From assembly GCA_947258905.1 (NCBI GenBank), contig CAMYKF010000404.1, positions 1-14,519 on the forward strand: 14,519 nt of DNA, read 5' to 3'. The position numbers and the translations under genes are program-made. Below the pieces are notes generated by a model. That model did no database searches and had not been told where the DNA came from. It saw only the letters and a program-made list of their open reading frames with translations. How positions within the stretch are numbered: the first letter of the stretch is position 1; each line of letters starts with the position of its first letter. The stretch is from an uncultured Pirellulaceae bacterium (GTDB taxonomy: Bacteria > Planctomycetota > Planctomycetia > Pirellulales > Pirellulaceae). Shown piece by piece: positions 13,213 through 14,519 of this stretch.

Positions 13213-14367
13213 ATGCTTGATCGATTCCTGCATTCCGACCTGCGCAACCTGCTGACCACCCAGAACGCCCCGTGCGTTTCCATCTATCTGCCCACAGCGA
13301 AAACCGGCACGGAAGTTCGCGAAGGGCGGATCCGCCTGAAGAATCTGGCCGGTCAGGCTGAACAGAAACTGGCTGGTCACTGGATGAGCGCAACGGACGC
13401 CGCAAAGTTCATGCAACCTGTCACCAGGTTGCTGAACGATCACGAATTCTGGCAACACACCGACCAGGGGCTGGCATTGTTTCTGGATGCCAGCGAGTTG
13501 CGGCACTGGCGAATCGATTGTCCATTCAAGGAACAACTGGCTGTCTCTGATCAGTTTTTTGTGCGTCAGATTATGGCGGCGGCTGACGGCGACGACCGGT
13601 TCTATGTGCTGGTCCTGGGTGAAAACGAAGTGGTATTGTTCGAGGCCAACAAGACCAGTATCCAGCAAAAGGAAGTGCCCGGACTGCCAGCGAATCTGGA
13701 CGAGGCGCTGAACCTGACTTCGGTGGATCGAGGCTCCCAGTCACACGCGGCGTCCCCCAGTCTGCCCGGGAAACAGGGATCGGTGTTTCATGGTCAGGGA
13801 GGCAAGCCGGATCGATCGCAAGAGGATCTTGTGGCCTATTGCCGGCAAGTCAACAAGGCCGTGGCCGACTCCCTGAACGGCCAATCGCGACCTTTGATCC
13901 TGGCTTGCGTGGACAGCCAGATGCCGGTCTACCGGCAGATCAATTCGTATCCCAACTTGCAGGAACAGATCGTACCCGGAGCGCATGCCGCGCGGGCACC
14001 GCATTTGTTACTGGAAAAATCCTGGCCAATCATGCGGGCGTATCTGGACGGGCGTCGCGACAAGGCACTGGAAGCCTACAAGGCCAAAGCCGGTACGCCC
14101 GCCACGTCGTCCGAAGTAAGCGAAGTCGTGGCGGCGGCCCATCAGGGGCGGCTGGATCATTTGTTTTTCGATCGGTCCCGTTCCGTCTCCGGTCAATTCG
14201 ATCTGGCCAGCCAGTCAATCGATTATGAAGCGGACACGACGGACTTTGCCCGCGACCTGGTCGAGCAGACGATCGCGCAGGCAGTGTTGCATCGCTCGTC
14301 GGTCTACTCGCTGCCTGCGGACGAAATGCCCGCTGACACGCCAATGGTGGCTACATTGCGGTATTAG
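13213..14367 (+). CDS. baeRF-family protein (bacterial relative of archaeo-eukaryotic release factor)
   Basis: The 384-residue product resembles bacterial baeRF-type proteins, probably family 3, by its layout. There is an N-terminal domain with PCVSIYLPT (20-28) and RIRLKNL (39-45), then a middle segment with VLVLGENEVVLFEA (132-145), which recalls the release-factor/pelota-like core. A flexible loop with FHGQGG (192-197) and DLVAYCRQVNKAV (205-217) follows, then LILACVDSQMPVYRQINSYPNL (228-249), EVSEVVAAAHQGRLDHLFF (301-319) and the closing SVYSLPADEMP (363-373). Family knowledge: baeRF proteins are predicted to act on ribosomes in rescue, recycling or hibernation, mostly without direct assay. 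The loop at 192-197 lies where family members carry HGxG and is only loosely like the GGQ of true eRF1. GGAAG lies seven bases before the ATG. It is monocistronic as far as visible. Confidence 0.85.
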   Translation: MLDRFLHSDLRNLLTTQNAPCVSIYLPTAKTGTEVREGRIRLKNLAGQAEQKLAGHWMSATDAAKFMQPVTRLLNDHEFWQHTDQGLALFLDASELRHWRIDCPFKEQLAVSDQFFVRQIMAAADGDDRFYVLVLGENEVVLFEANKTSIQQKEVPGLPANLDEALNLTSVDRGSQSHAASPSLPGKQGSVFHGQGGKPDRSQEDLVAYCRQVNKAVADSLNGQSRPLILACVDSQMPVYRQINSYPNLQEQIVPGAHAARAPHLLLEKSWPIMRAYLDGRRDKALEAYKAKAGTPATSSEVSEVVAAAHQGRLDHLFFDRSRSVSGQFDLASQSIDYEADTTDFARDLVEQTIAQAVLHRSSVYSLPADEMPADTPMVATLRY

Positions 14368-14430
14368 ACAGGCGATGGTCGGCTTCCGGTTGCTTCCGTT
14401 TCCGTTCTGCTGCATTGGTACTTCACCCTC

Positions 14431-14517
14431 CCCCTAGGGGCTCTTCGGGGAATTTAGTGGCAAATTCTCGTGACCCTCCCGCCGGGAGGGTCGCCAATCC
14501 CGACCTGACGGGATGGC
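14431..14517. repeat. Cluster of GC-rich hairpins after the baeRF gene
   Basis: Three self-complementary units lie in a row: CCCCTAGGGG (14431-14440); GACCCTCCCG and CGGGAGGGTC around a single C (14472-14492, perfect over 10 bp); and GCC-A-ATCCCG with CGGGATGGC (14493-14517, one bulged A). The series continues toward the window edge. Composition and layout recall the elements at 1666-1823. There is no T-tract, so this is better called a REP-like array than a terminator, though it may protect the 3' end of the baeRF transcript. Confidence 0.55.
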
Positions 14518-14519
14518 GG

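Overview
The window looks like bacterial chromosome, most probably from a planctomycete (Planctomycetota, perhaps Pirellulales-like). This is inferred from moderate-to-high GC, a secreted PQQ-type beta-propeller protein opening with NWPQWRGP, a bacterial PAC2 protein, a baeRF-type protein, weak Shine-Dalgarno sites in front of several genes, and GC-rich hairpin repeats between genes. I see no rRNA, tRNA, CRISPR array, transposase or phage gene.

Left edge (1-1938, mostly plus strand): the last 40 codons of an unidentified gene are followed by a textbook intrinsic terminator. Next comes a secreted eight-repeat beta-propeller gene broken by a one-base frameshift in repeat 7. Two inverted REP-like hairpin elements lie between it and the convergent aldolase gene.

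Central block (1939-9300, all minus strand): in transcription order this holds a uridine-kinase/PRK-like P-loop kinase, type I GAPDH, a sucrose-6-phosphate phosphatase-like HAD enzyme, a sucrose-phosphate-synthase-like GT4 glycosyltransferase, a phosphofructokinase with the residue signature of pyrophosphate dependence, and class I (FbaB-type) fructose-bisphosphate aldolase. Together they suggest a reversible triose-phosphate to fructose-6-phosphate to sucrose route with a PPi-linked step. The glycosyltransferase is unusual in two ways: about 135 extra residues inside its N-terminal Rossmann domain, and Gln in place of the second Glu of the EX7E motif.

Right block (9511-14519): thioredoxin 2 with an N-terminal zinc ribbon diverges from the kinase. 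It is followed by a glycine-zipper stress-type protein and a zinc alcohol dehydrogenase that lacks the four-Cys structural zinc motif; these last two form a likely operon. A convergent PAC2 gene and, divergent from that, a baeRF-family gene complete the set. Thioredoxin, the stress protein and the release-factor-like protein give this half a redox, stress and translation-control flavour, which is inference from gene content only. The window ends in another group of GC-rich hairpins.
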